The notes beneath the pieces are model-generated. The model saw nothing but the letters and a program-made list of their open reading frames with translations, was not told the origin of the DNA and did no database searches. Positions 32,401 through 39,403 of a stretch of DNA of 44,694 bases are shown here, one piece after another. The stretch comes from Erwinia tasmaniensis Et1/99 (lineage in GTDB: Bacteria > Pseudomonadota > Gammaproteobacteria > Enterobacterales > Enterobacteriaceae). The stretch covers positions 1 through 44,694 of the forward strand of contig NC_010699.1 in the NCBI RefSeq assembly GCF_000026185.1. Reading direction: 5' to 3'. Numbering within the stretch: position 1 is the stretch's first letter; every line of letters begins with the position of its first letter. The position numbers were made by a program, and so were the translations under genes.

Positions 32401-32417
32401 AAGAGAAAGTATATCTC

Positions 32418-32483
32418 ATGAGTTTTGGAAAGCAAGCTTCAAATTACCTGACCGCCATAAGCGCAGTCAGGTGTGACCACTGA
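32418..32483 (+). CDS. repA leader peptide (RepY/RepB type)
   Basis: A 21-residue frame from ATG 32418 (MSFGKQASNYLTAISAVRCD plus a final His) overlaps the repA start: repA GTG is at 32473 and the leader stop at 32481-32483. Inside it lies CCGCCA (32452-32457), complementary to TGGCGG in the upstream loop (32366-32371). In IncI1 and IncL/M plasmids, translation of such a leader opens the stem, lets this pseudoknot form and activates rep translation. The arrangement here fits closely. Confidence 0.75.
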   Translation: MSFGKQASNYLTAISAVRCDH

Positions 32484-33369
32484 ATCCCCGAAAAAATCAC
32501 TTAAATCGGCAGGTTGCCACTGTCCAACCCCCGCTTATCGTCGCCCGCAAAAATTTGCAGCGCTGCGCGGGGAGCACGGCAGACTCTATAACCTCTGGAC
32601 ACGCCAGGTGCCTAATGCCGCGCCGGGTGTGCGTGAAGCCTCCCGCAACTTCTCAGATAGCGCTTTTTTCCGCATTGACGTACCCTCAATGCCGTGTCGT
32701 GCCCGTGCGCCGCGCCAGGAATCCAGACGCCTGACGGATGCGGTGATGCAGCTCATGCTGAGTACAGTGAACATTGCAACGGACGTGGTGCCGCTGTGTC
32801 TTCAGGAAATAGCTAAGCAGGTGAGCGTGCGCGATGCACAGGGCAATATCACGCACGTTGTCACGCCCTGCCGCATCAGTCGTAAAATGAAGGAATTGTG
32901 CAATCTGGGCCTGATTGCAATGAGCAACGCCGTGGTGGACAGGATAGATCGCATCAATCTGACGCAGTACGTGCGTGTGACGCCGCTGTTCTGGCGGCTG
33001 GCGGGCGCATCGGAAGATGCACTACTGAGGCAGAAACTGGCCCGGCGCAAAAAAGATTTCCCGCACTTCAGCGATCATGCCAGCAACAGCGCCGTTGAAC
33101 ACATGCGTTATGAATACGTGGCCTCGCTGCGCGAGCGGGTAATCCTGAGCCGTATTGACAGGCATCAGCCCGCATTTCTGGCCCGGCTGTTGCGTGCCAG
33201 CGCCAGCCAGGCTGACCGCGTAGATGCGCTTTACCGGGCGGTGATGGCCCGCATGTACGATCTGAAATTCTTCGCCAGCCGACAGCGCATCATTCCCGCC
33301 GCTGACCGCTTGATTGCCCGTGTTATGGCCCGCCTGCCGCACACGATCCCTATACCGCTCTCAGACTAA
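32473..33369 (+). CDS. repA: RepA replication initiator (IncFII/IncI/IncL-M family)
   Basis: A 298-residue initiator with the family signatures CHCPTPAYRRPQKF near residues 15-28, HGRLYNLWTRQVP and PSMPCRARAPRQESRRLTDAVMQLM. The C-terminal half is basic and DNA-binding. The GTG start lies within the leader peptide frame, implying translational coupling. No copB gene is present, which fits IncI/IncL-M-type control rather than R1/IncFII. It probably acts in cis at the downstream origin. I cannot assign an incompatibility group without comparison. Confidence 0.92.
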   Translation: MTTESPKKSLKSAGCHCPTPAYRRPQKFAALRGEHGRLYNLWTRQVPNAAPGVREASRNFSDSAFFRIDVPSMPCRARAPRQESRRLTDAVMQLMLSTVNIATDVVPLCLQEIAKQVSVRDAQGNITHVVTPCRISRKMKELCNLGLIAMSNAVVDRIDRINLTQYVRVTPLFWRLAGASEDALLRQKLARRKKDFPHFSDHASNSAVEHMRYEYVASLRERVILSRIDRHQPAFLARLLRASASQADRVDALYRAVMARMYDLKFFASRQRIIPAADRLIARVMARLPHTIPIPLSD

Positions 33370-33715
33370 TTTCAGCAGCCGGCTAATTTCGTTATCTCTC
33401 GCCTGTCCGGGCTGTATGTCCCGTGCCCGCTATCCAGTTTTTCCTATTTTTGCCGTGCCATCGCATCTTCTCATGGACGTAAATTCGTGATTTTCTGTCA
33501 CTTGCACCATCCCTTGATTTCCATTCCCCGCCCGATTGCCACTGGCAACCGCTCAATTATTTTTATGCACCCTAAATGCACAGGAAATATTTTTTAGCCG
33601 CAATATTCCTGTTATTAGCTGCACCATGTTCTAAAAGAAAAAAAAAAACAAAAAGAAACATTATCCCTGAGCCGTTTGTGGAAAAGCTGTAGTCCATAAG
33701 ATCGAGCGTTAAACA
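33370..33715. other. oriV: Probable replication origin region (CIS and oriV)
   Basis: There is no gene here. Directly downstream of repA comes a GC-mixed stretch with CAGCCGGCT, then an AT-rich zone (about 33555-33660) with a 12-base A-run, then TTTGTGGAAAAG (near 33676), one mismatch from a DnaA box. RepA of this family binds immediately downstream of its own gene after a CIS spacer, so position is the main evidence. Confidence 0.55.
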
Positions 33716-33802
33716 GGTGTGTAAGTGCATAAATTAGCATCTGACGCCTTTCCGCTTCCTCGCTCTGACAGACTTCGCTAGTCAGAGACTCCGGCGAGCG
33801 GT
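33716..33802 (+). repeat. Dispersed pas/ssi-like hairpin repeat, copy 2
   Basis: AGGTGTGTAAGTGC, TTCCGCTTCCTCGCT (33750-33764) and CGGCGAGCGGT (33792-33802) match copies 1 and 3. The inner stem CTCTGAC/GTCAGAG has a loop containing AGACTTCGCTA, shared with copy 3. It lies just downstream of the presumed origin. From 33803 to 33970 there is only a short frame without a start codon that continues into the miniature element (encodes FEQYGLRKVIRGLRANRTK). Confidence 0.65.
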
Positions 33803-33970
33803 ACTAGATAACGTAATGGAATTGCTTTTCCGATATATGTATCAACAGAGGGTGGACTCATCCCAATAAGTGATGCATCAGCGAATTTTTGAAGAAAAAA
33901 GCAAACATCACCGCTGGCGAAGTGATGGATAAAATGTATTTTGAGCAGTACGGGCTACGAAAGGTTATTA

Positions 33971-34178
33971 GGGGTTTGAGGGCCAACCGTACGAAAACCT
34001 ACGGTAAGAGGAAAATTATCGTCTGAAAAATCGATTTATAGACAAGATTGTCCGTTAAATGCCAATTTTCGATTAAAAAGACACCGTTTTAAGGGCTTTT
34101 TCAATGTCCATTATGTTCTTATATATCAGACAATTATGCCACTAACGTACGATATCGTTCCATTGGCCCTCAAACCCC
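33971..34178. mobile_element. Tn3-family miniature element (TIME) with res site
   Basis: A 208-bp element is bounded by 38-bp inverted repeats starting GGGGTTTGAGGGCCAA, the gamma-delta (Tn1000)-like Tn3-family terminus. The right end keeps TGGAACGA; the left end has diverged in the middle. Inside is a three-part resolvase site: 34020-34044 (25 bp), 34049-34083 (35 bp) and 34105-34132 (28 bp), each flanked by TGTC/GACA-type 12-mers. These are the lengths of gamma-delta res sites III, II and I. No transposase or resolvase is encoded. The 5-bp flanks differ (TATTA / AACCC), so no target duplication is visible. Confidence 0.85.
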
Positions 34179-34246
34179 AACCCGGATTATGAAGATAATT
34201 AGTCGCGTTTTCCGGGCAGAAATTAGCCCAACACCGCGCTCATTTG

Positions 34247-34275
34247 TTGCATGTTGTGCATTGCGCAACTATAAT
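34247..34275 (+). promoter_or_regulatory. higBA promoter with operator
   Basis: TTGCAT (34247-34252) and TATAAT (34270-34275) are separated by 17 bp. The spacer holds TTGTGCATTGCGCAA, an imperfect palindrome placed where the HigA antitoxin would bind for autorepression. Confidence 0.75.
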
Positions 34276-34302
34276 GGCTTTAACGTCTTAAAGGAAAAAA
34301 AG

Positions 34303-34581
34303 ATGATTAAATCCTTCAAGCATAAGGGGTTAAAACGTTTCTTTGAAACGGGTAATACTGCTGGGGTGATGAATGAACATGGTGACAACCTCCGCAAGTG
34401 CCTAGCGTCTATTCACCAGGCTGAGAATATCACTGACCTGAGCCTGCCGTCACTGCGGCTTCATCGCCTCAAGGGCGACCGCAAAAATGTCTGGTCTGTA
34501 ACCGTGCGGGCAAACTGGCGTATCACCTTTGAATTCACGGACGGTGATGCCTACATTCTTAACTACGAGGATTACCACTGA
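34303..34581 (+). CDS. higB: HigB toxin (RelE-type mRNA interferase)
   Basis: A 92-residue toxin of the HigB/RelE superfamily that cleaves mRNA on the ribosome. MIKSFKHKGLKRFFETG and the C-terminal FEFTDGDAYILNYEDYH are diagnostic. ATG 34303 is preceded by AAGGAAAAAAAG; the longer frame back to 34189 has no SD and crosses the promoter. The toxin-first order with overlapping antitoxin (TGATG) is the normal higBA arrangement. It helps plasmid maintenance through post-segregational killing. Confidence 0.94.
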   Translation: MIKSFKHKGLKRFFETGNTAGVMNEHGDNLRKCLASIHQAENITDLSLPSLRLHRLKGDRKNVWSVTVRANWRITFEFTDGDAYILNYEDYH

Positions 34582-34892
34582 TGAAGATGCACAATCCGCC
34601 CCATCCGGGCACGGTCGTTGCGGACAACATTGCCGCGCTGAATCTCACCCTACGTGACGTGGCAAAGGCGCTGGACGTATCCCCGTCCACGCTTCAGCGC
34701 CTCACCAAAGAGCAGATCGCAATCAGCCCCGAAATGGCGGTGCGCCTGTCCACGGTCATCGGTAGTTCGCCTGAGTGGTGGCTGCGGATGCAGGACGCAT
34801 GGAGCCTGTACCACGCGGAGCATAACCTCGACCTTACCCGCCTTACCCGGCTGACGCCGCCTGCCGCCAACCTGGACAGCGCCACGGTTTAA
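34581..34892 (+). CDS. higA: HigA antitoxin
   Basis: A 103-residue XRE-type helix-turn-helix antitoxin. The motif NPPHPGTVVADNIAALNLTLRD opens the protein; the HTH is VAKALDVSPSTLQRLTKEQ (about 27-45), followed by PEMAVRLSTVIGSSPEWWLRMQ typical of HigA. It overlaps the higB stop by one base. It neutralises HigB and should repress the promoter at 34247. Confidence 0.94.
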   Translation: MKMHNPPHPGTVVADNIAALNLTLRDVAKALDVSPSTLQRLTKEQIAISPEMAVRLSTVIGSSPEWWLRMQDAWSLYHAEHNLDLTRLTRLTPPAANLDSATV

Positions 34893-34925
34893 CCGCTACA
34901 GGGTTTATTCACATGGAAATGTTGA

Positions 34926-35138
34926 ATAATCCGGGAAAGCGTCACCTCCGGCCACACGTTTCGCGATCTACTTGGGGCTTTTTGCCTTCTTCTACACGCA
35001 CAATTCTGCTGTTTTCAGCAATCCGATCTGGCAGCATTGCTGATAATCGTCCTTCTGGCGGTGCTGTTATGCAGCCTGATACCGAAAGTGAGTAATTTTA
35101 TCTGTGTAGAAGGTGGCAGTTACACGCGCTGTCTGTGA
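34926..35138 (+). pseudogene. Open frame for a small hydrophobic peptide without clear start
   Basis: Seventy codons are open from 34926 to the TGA at 35136. The frame encodes a strongly hydrophobic stretch (LAALLIIVLLAVLLCSLIPK) and then VSNFICVEGGSYTRCL. Size and layout recall Hok-type membrane toxins, but I cannot confirm a family. There is no ATG; a TTG in the hydrophobic part lacks an SD. It may be a decayed gene. The rest of 34893-35222 shows nothing else. Confidence 0.25.
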
Positions 35139-35222
35139 ATGTGGAGATCGTCCAGGTCAGAATGCTGTGACGTGGTATTTAAACCAGAAATGAACGTCAG
35201 CAAAAATAATGAAGGAGGGAAT

Positions 35223-35492
35223 ATGTCTGGATGGTGGATGCCCGCAGGGCAACTGAAAATTCTGCGCCGCATGGCGACAGGCGAGGTGCTTTTACACGAC
35301 AGGAATAAAAGGATTTTTTACTGGGAGAGTAACCCCAAAGAGCGGGCCACCGTTTCAGCTAAAGCGCTACATAACAAAAACCATATCAGCCCGGAACTGA
35401 ATTTTAATTATCCGGCTGGCGTGGTGAAAATGAATATCACGCCGACCGGGAAAAACGAAATGGGGTATAACCGGGGCATACATCTGGAATAA
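35223..35492 (+). CDS. Small unknown protein
   Basis: An 89-residue basic protein beginning MSGWWMPAGQLKILRRMATG. The very strong GAAGGAGGG before ATG 35223 decides the start over the longer frame from 35139. There is no signal peptide or membrane segment, and I recognise no family. A hairpin (35492-35526) follows its stop. Confidence 0.6.
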   Translation: MSGWWMPAGQLKILRRMATGEVLLHDRNKRIFYWESNPKERATVSAKALHNKNHISPELNFNYPAGVVKMNITPTGKNEMGYNRGIHLE

Positions 35493-35526
35493 TATTTTCT
35501 GGCTGATTTAATCAGCATGAAATATT
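35492..35526 (+). terminator. Possible weak terminator
   Basis: GCTGAT/ATCAGC forms an inner stem and ATATTT/AAATAT an outer A/T stem, followed by TTCTT. It is AT-rich, so termination would be weak. Confidence 0.35.
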
Positions 35527-35653
35527 TCTTATCAGGTAATTACGCGATATCTGCCCTTTGAGGACGCGATCATGGTATATAAAATGACACTGAATAAATC
35601 CGATATTGTGTCGATAAACCCCTGGTGCGGGATAATAAAAAAGGATGTACCCC

Positions 35654-36007
35654 ATGAATAAAACGCCCACGGGCCTGATGATTACCGCAGCTCTGCTGCT
35701 TGCCGGTTGCGATGAAAGCCAGAATGCCCAGGACGGCGCAGCACACCTGGTCAGCGTGCTGCCGTCCGGCTTTCAGATAAACGATCACGGCAAACGTGCC
35801 TATATCCTGGGCGAAAGCCGCTGCCCGGACAGCACCCAAGAGGGCTGCATCATTGTGAATGATCAGGTCAGCACGGTGGCGGTGTCCGTCTGGACATACG
35901 GGACAGGCGCGCCCCGCACGGAAGCCTGGAAGATTGAGCGAAGCGGGGCATATACGAATGAAATGACCCGTCTGAAGCGCCCGGACAACAGTGACGTGCA
36001 GCCCTAG
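35654..36007 (+). CDS. Small putative lipoprotein
   Basis: A 117-residue protein with a type II signal: MNKTPTGLMITAALLLAGC, lipobox LLAGC at Cys19. The mature part has two more cysteines (SRCPDSTQEGC) that may pair, and a short beta-rich domain. ATG 35654 has AAGGA eight bases upstream, better than the ATG at 35645. The function is unknown. Placement outside the tra operon argues against a core T4SS role. Confidence 0.65.
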   Translation: MNKTPTGLMITAALLLAGCDESQNAQDGAAHLVSVLPSGFQINDHGKRAYILGESRCPDSTQEGCIIVNDQVSTVAVSVWTYGTGAPRTEAWKIERSGAYTNEMTRLKRPDNSDVQP

Positions 36008-36037
36008 TCTGAAGATTAACCCTGTAGGAGTACCACC

Positions 36038-36137
36038 ATGTCCTCCAGGTCACCTACGCACAGGTGACTTGGAGGCGCAGAAGGCGGGCTGGAAACTGGT
36101 GCACGGCGTGTGCTGGTTCTGCCCAAGTGAACGGTAA
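36038..36137 (+). pseudogene. Frameshifted small gene (CWFC motif)
   Basis: ATG 36038 has a good SD (GGAG) but stops after nine codons. The adjacent frame continues as GDLEAQKAGWKLVHGVCWFC and then PSER before TAA at 36135, a sequence that looks genuinely coding. A single-base change near 36055-36065 would join them. The product family is unknown; CWFCP suggests a half zinc knuckle. Confidence 0.4.
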
Positions 36138-36159
36138 TTTATCAAAATGGAAAAATCAT

Positions 36160-36348
36160 ATGAACAATATTTTTAATGAAAGATCGCTTTTTTTTATTCG
36201 TGCCGAAACCCGTGATTTCGACAATTTAGGCCCCGCAGAGAAAGAAGCAATGGCCTCGGCAGCAATAAATAACTGCTCATTCAAAATCATGCTGGCAGAT
36301 CGCCCTGGAGACCACGCTGCACAAAAAACGCACTCTAACCAGCCGTAA
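36160..36348 (+). CDS. Small unknown protein, possibly a fragment
   Basis: A 62-residue frame from ATG 36160. The middle, ETRDFDNLGPAEKEAMASAA followed by INNCSFKIMLAD, vaguely recalls the segment after Walker B in VirD4/TraG-type coupling ATPases, where an acidic motif is followed by a helix and N-x-x-x-K-I. No nucleotide-binding loop is present, so at best it is a remnant. The SD is weak. The downstream context has small, partly broken genes, consistent with decay. Confidence 0.35.
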   Translation: MNNIFNERSLFFIRAETRDFDNLGPAEKEAMASAAINNCSFKIMLADRPGDHAAQKTHSNQP

Positions 36349-36415
36349 GCAGATCGTGGGGTCTGAAGCCCAACCGCGTGGAAATCTGGCCCCAACGCCT
36401 CACAGGGAGAAAAGC

Positions 36416-36613
36416 ATGTTCAGACGTACCCGTATTTTTATCGCTTTTGCTGTGGGCCTGGCCCTGATCTGCATGGCCCTTACCTCGCAGGATTCAGGCA
36501 CGCAGCTGAGAATCTACTTTGCCGGAATGCTGTGGTTCTTCTTCTGTATACAGGTCGGGCGCATGATAGAAAACAGCCAGGCCGGTAAAGTAGAAGATGA
36601 AAAGAACAAATGA
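36416..36613 (+). CDS. Small two-helix membrane protein
   Basis: A 65-residue protein with AGGGAGA before ATG 36416. Hydrophobic segments at about residues 7-23 (IFIAFAVGLALICMAL) and 33-47 (IYFAGMLWFFFCIQV) are followed by a charged tail. No family is recognised. From 36614 to 36751 I see no gene. Confidence 0.55.
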   Translation: MFRRTRIFIAFAVGLALICMALTSQDSGTQLRIYFAGMLWFFFCIQVGRMIENSQAGKVEDEKNK

Positions 36614-36751
36614 CCTTGCAACCGCGTCCTGATTTTTGGCGAACCGGGATGCCTGCCCGCTTTTTCAGTCATCAACAGGGGCTGTGGATCGGGCGATTAC
36701 GCTAATTCGCATCGGCTTTGACAAAAGGGGCAGTCTGTCCAATGCCCGGAA

Positions 36752-36767
36752 ATCACGAAATGGCTTA
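36752..36767 (+). promoter_or_regulatory. Single copy of the leading-region operator repeat
   Basis: ATCACGAAATGGCTTA is identical to the copy at 41915 and nearly so to those at 18 and 41484. Here it stands alone, 47 bp before the gene at 36814; no good promoter hexamers are evident. Confidence 0.5.
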
Positions 36768-36813
36768 CCGGGAATGCACTTGCTGCATTCAGACAGAATA
36801 GGTGAATGAAACT

Positions 36814-37098
36814 ATGAACGATTTACGATTTTACGGAATGCGCACCGTAACAGTAACGCAGAGGCTGGCGGACTTCGGAGTGAAGCTCGACGAGGATGGC
36901 AAGCTGGTACGCATCGACGGCAGTCGTATTAAGCATCACCATGCGTTTAAAGACTGGCACCACCGCCTGAAGCGCGGCGAGAAGCTGCCACGCGGGCGGT
37001 TCTTCCGGGGGAAACAGCCCGGACGCCGCCCCGTATTTGTGGATGAATTGCCCACGAAGTGGCGCGTTTTTAATTTTCACAATTATTTCTTTTATTAA
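36814..37098 (+). CDS. Small basic protein with 3' end in Tn3 remnant
   Basis: A 94-residue protein, very rich in Lys/Arg/His (KHHHAFKDWHHRLKRGEKLPRG then RFFRGKQPGRR), which may bind nucleic acid. ATG 36814 has AGGTGA upstream; GTG 36802 is an alternative. The last residues (about FNFHNYFFY) have a different, AT-rich composition and lie directly before or in a Tn3-type res remnant. The original C-terminus has probably been replaced. No family is recognised. Confidence 0.5.
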   Translation: MNDLRFYGMRTVTVTQRLADFGVKLDEDGKLVRIDGSRIKHHHAFKDWHHRLKRGEKLPRGRFFRGKQPGRRPVFVDELPTKWRVFNFHNYFFY

Positions 37099-37155
37099 AA
37101 ATACACCGTTCTGAGTACGTTTTTCACTGTCCATAATATTTTGATTTATCAGAAA
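37093..37155 (+). mobile_element. Remnant of a Tn3-family res region
   Basis: About 60 bases align with 34072-34130 inside the miniature element at roughly three-quarters identity. They include ATTAAAAA.ACACCGTT and a site-I-like stretch from TGTCCATAAT (37128) to ATCAGAAA (37155). No 38-bp terminal repeats flank it, so it is a decayed fragment of a second, related element. Confidence 0.6.
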
Positions 37156-37216
37156 AAAAAGCCTTATCGGGTGTGCCACGCTACACAACATTGACGCCCG
37201 TCTTGCAGAACTCAAC

Positions 37217-37363
37217 ATGAAGCTGAGCGTCCCGCAGGTGAAGGGTTGCTCTGACGGACAGCATGTTTACACGGAAGGATACCGCGTCCAAATCGGTCAG
37301 GGTTATTTCCGCTGTGACGTGGTGGAAAATCGCTTTAAATGGGTATCCATCAACGGTTACTGA
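37217..37363 (+). pseudogene. C-terminal fragment of an unknown protein
   Basis: Forty-eight codons from ATG 37217 encode a plausible folded domain end (VYTEGYRVQIGQGYFRCDVV followed by ENRFKWVSINGY). The frame is open further upstream (HNIDARLAELN) back into the Tn3 remnant, where it has no start. It therefore looks like a gene cut off at its 5' end by the remnant. Translation from ATG 37217 would lack a good SD. Confidence 0.4.
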
Positions 37364-37401
37364 CCGTGGGATGCTCACATTTTAACTCATCAGGAGTGTG
37401 T

Positions 37402-37812
37402 ATGACCGACAGCAAGACCAACCCCTTTCAGGGGCTGAATAAAATCCGTGTAATGCGCGCCGCCGCACGCGAAATGCCCTATGAAATGATGGAGGAAATC
37501 CGCGAGAAGCTGAACGCCATCGTCGACGACCTGCGCGATGAACACCAGGCCCGTGCCAGCCAGGAATCCGAGCGTCTGGAGAAACTTGAGAAGTACCGCG
37601 AAATGCTGCTTCAGGACGGTATCGACCCTGCCGACCTCGCGGACAGTGAGTTGCCGCGCAAGCAGAAGGCGTCCCGCGCACCGCGCCCGGCAAAATACCG
37701 CTACACCGATACGGACGGCAGCGAAAAGACCTGGACGGGCCAGGGCCGTACCCCGCTGGCGATGGCAAACGCCCTGGCAGCAGGTAAGAAGATCGAGGAC
37801 TTCCTGATTTGA
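37402..37812 (+). CDS. hns: Plasmid-borne H-NS family protein
   Basis: A 136-residue nucleoid protein. The N-terminal oligomerisation helices (LNKIRVMRAAAREMPYEMMEEIREKL) and the C-terminal AT-hook-like domain (KYRYTDTDGSEKTWTGQGRTP) are clear, with the TGQGRTP loop intact. ATG 37402 follows CAGGAG; the longer frame from 37339 is unneeded. Plasmid H-NS paralogues (for example Sfh) silence AT-rich transferred DNA and reduce the cost of the plasmid to the host. The AT-rich oriT and par regions here are likely targets. Confidence 0.95.
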   Translation: MTDSKTNPFQGLNKIRVMRAAAREMPYEMMEEIREKLNAIVDDLRDEHQARASQESERLEKLEKYREMLLQDGIDPADLADSELPRKQKASRAPRPAKYRYTDTDGSEKTWTGQGRTPLAMANALAAGKKIEDFLI

Positions 37813-37820
37813 TTCACCCG

Positions 37821-37888
37821 GTTATCCACAGAAACGGTGGATAACTGTCCTGTTTGACAAAACCGGAAATGAGTACGGTTTTGTCAAA
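37821..37888. other. DnaA-box pair and 13-bp palindrome: candidate resolution site
   Basis: A perfect DnaA box TTATCCACA (37822-37830) faces a second, TTATCCACC, on the other strand (37844-37836). GTTATCCAC/GTGGATAAC thus forms an inverted repeat. Eight bases later TTTGACAAAACCG (37853) and CGGTTTTGTCAAA (37876) are perfect 13-bp inverted arms around a 10-bp centre, the layout of a tyrosine recombinase core. It lies about 100 bp before the resD-like gene. In F, the ResD target rfsF is likewise next to an origin with DnaA boxes. Confidence 0.7.
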
Positions 37889-37991
37889 TATCCCCCTATC
37901 TCCCCCTGTCCCCTGATTCCCATTAACGGCACTCGCCGTTCCCGTACCGCCATGTCAGACTGTTTGTACGCTTTCCTTATCAGGAGTCTGC

Positions 37992-38921
37992 ATGAACCTC
38001 ACCCCGAAAAACATTTTTTCCGGGCCTGACGCCCGCACTCTGTCCTGTCAGCTACGGATGCGCTCGCTGGCGGCATCGATGGAAGGCGGCGTGCGATACC
38101 TGCTGCCCGTGGAAGTCAGTGCGCTGATCGGCTACGCGGGCAGCCATGAACAGAAAATACTTTTTCGCCTGCTGTGGAATACGGGGATGCGCGTGAGCGA
38201 GGCGCTGGCCCTGACAGCGCGTGACTGCATACTGACGCAGGACGATGAGGTACGGCTGATGCGGCGGCGCGGCGCACGAAAAAGTGACGCGGTCACAAAA
38301 GGGCGACCGGACGGCCCGCTGCGCGACAGCGGCGGAAGCCCGCTGCTGCCCCAGGTGATCCCCGACGACAGCTATCAGGCTGCGGTGCTGGTTCGCTCGC
38401 TCAAGCGCCACTGTGGCAGCGCCACGCGGGGGAAACCGACCGAGGCGGAGCGCCGTGCTGAGAATGCCGCCAAGCGGCTGATCCCGCTGCTTGACCCCGC
38501 CTTTGCGGCAGACCTGAAGTCTTACCGGGACGGCGTGCTGTTTGGCCCCGTGCGCCGTGCGCTGGATGAACCGCTGTGGACAGTTAGCTCACGTCAGTCG
38601 GTGCTGAACTGGATCAACGCCGCCGTGACCCGTGCCGCTGCGGACGGCGTGCAGTTCTCCGTACCCGTGTCGCCGCACACGTTCCGCCACAGCTACGCCA
38701 TGTATATGCTGAACGCAGGCGTGACGGACAGGCTGCTGATGGCGCTGATGGGGCACCGTTCGCTAAAGACGTTGGGGATTTACACGCGGGTATTTGCGCT
38801 CGACAGGCTTTCCGGCAGCTACCTGCCGTTTGACTGCCCGGACGCCCGCGACCTGCTGAAAAATGTTTTTCTCGTGGGGGATTACCCGCAGGAAAGGTGC
38901 CATATCTTACCTGAAGAATAG
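37992..38921 (+). CDS. resD: ResD-like tyrosine recombinase (plasmid dimer resolvase)
   Basis: A 309-residue tyrosine recombinase, slightly longer than F ResD. The catalytic residues are visible: R67 in TGMRVSEAL, HTFRHS near 228-233, GHRSLKT near 254 and the nucleophile in IYTRVF near 264. A charged insertion (about residues 95-160) separates the two catalytic boxes. The ATG follows CAGGAG. It probably resolves plasmid multimers at the palindromic site at 37853-37888, aiding stable inheritance alongside parMR. An integrase role is less likely because no att sites or integrated cargo are seen. Confidence 0.88.
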   Translation: MNLTPKNIFSGPDARTLSCQLRMRSLAASMEGGVRYLLPVEVSALIGYAGSHEQKILFRLLWNTGMRVSEALALTARDCILTQDDEVRLMRRRGARKSDAVTKGRPDGPLRDSGGSPLLPQVIPDDSYQAAVLVRSLKRHCGSATRGKPTEAERRAENAAKRLIPLLDPAFAADLKSYRDGVLFGPVRRALDEPLWTVSSRQSVLNWINAAVTRAAADGVQFSVPVSPHTFRHSYAMYMLNAGVTDRLLMALMGHRSLKTLGIYTRVFALDRLSGSYLPFDCPDARDLLKNVFLVGDYPQERCHILPEE

Positions 38922-39403
38922 TTAGGTACATTGCTTAACACTATTAGGATGATTTATGACGGCGCAAAATCTCCTTAAATGGTAATCATAAAATCAACAT
39001 TAAGGTGATATATGTAACCTTTTTAGGTTTTCTTAAATTTCTTTTTTGCCATTTCGTCAGCAGAAGTGCGTTATTTGATGTTCATTTTTCAGACTTAAGC
39101 ACCAGTTAATGTGTGGTAATATCTAGATATATCAAGATTATAATCTCTTTTTACTTCGAGATTATTGGTATCGTAAATAACCATTCTGGAACCTATAATG
39201 GTTTCATATGGGGAATTATTTGGTTTTTTAAGTTACCTTTTTATTGGTTTTTATTTTACTTTTTTTGGTGTTTTAGGTTGTGTTTTAGGTTGTGTTTTAG
39301 TTTACATTAATAAATCAGTAAGCTACTATCATGATTCAGGTTGTGAAAGGCCAGATGTACACGTTCACAGCTATCACTCACACGAGCTAAGGGATACCGC
39401 ACC
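38922..39403. other. AT-rich parM upstream region, parC centromere candidate
   Basis: There is no convincing gene in 482 bases. It holds the palindrome AACCTTTTTAGGTT (39016-39029) and two and a half tandem copies of TTTTAGGTTGTG (39271-39300). AACCT/AGGTT cores also occur at 39190 and 39230, and there is a TATAAT at 39194. In StbAB/ParMRC systems the centromere with ParR-binding repeats and the par promoter lie directly upstream of parM, so the AGGTT repeats are the best candidates. Confidence 0.5.

Noticed and set aside
33966..34183. A 5-bp target duplication around the Tn3-type miniature element
   Set aside because: The flanks are TATTA and AACCC, so no duplication is present.
39113..39310. 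A 65-codon Phe/Ile/Trp-rich frame upstream of parM
   Set aside because: It is composition-driven by AT-rich DNA and overlaps the repeats; there is no SD.
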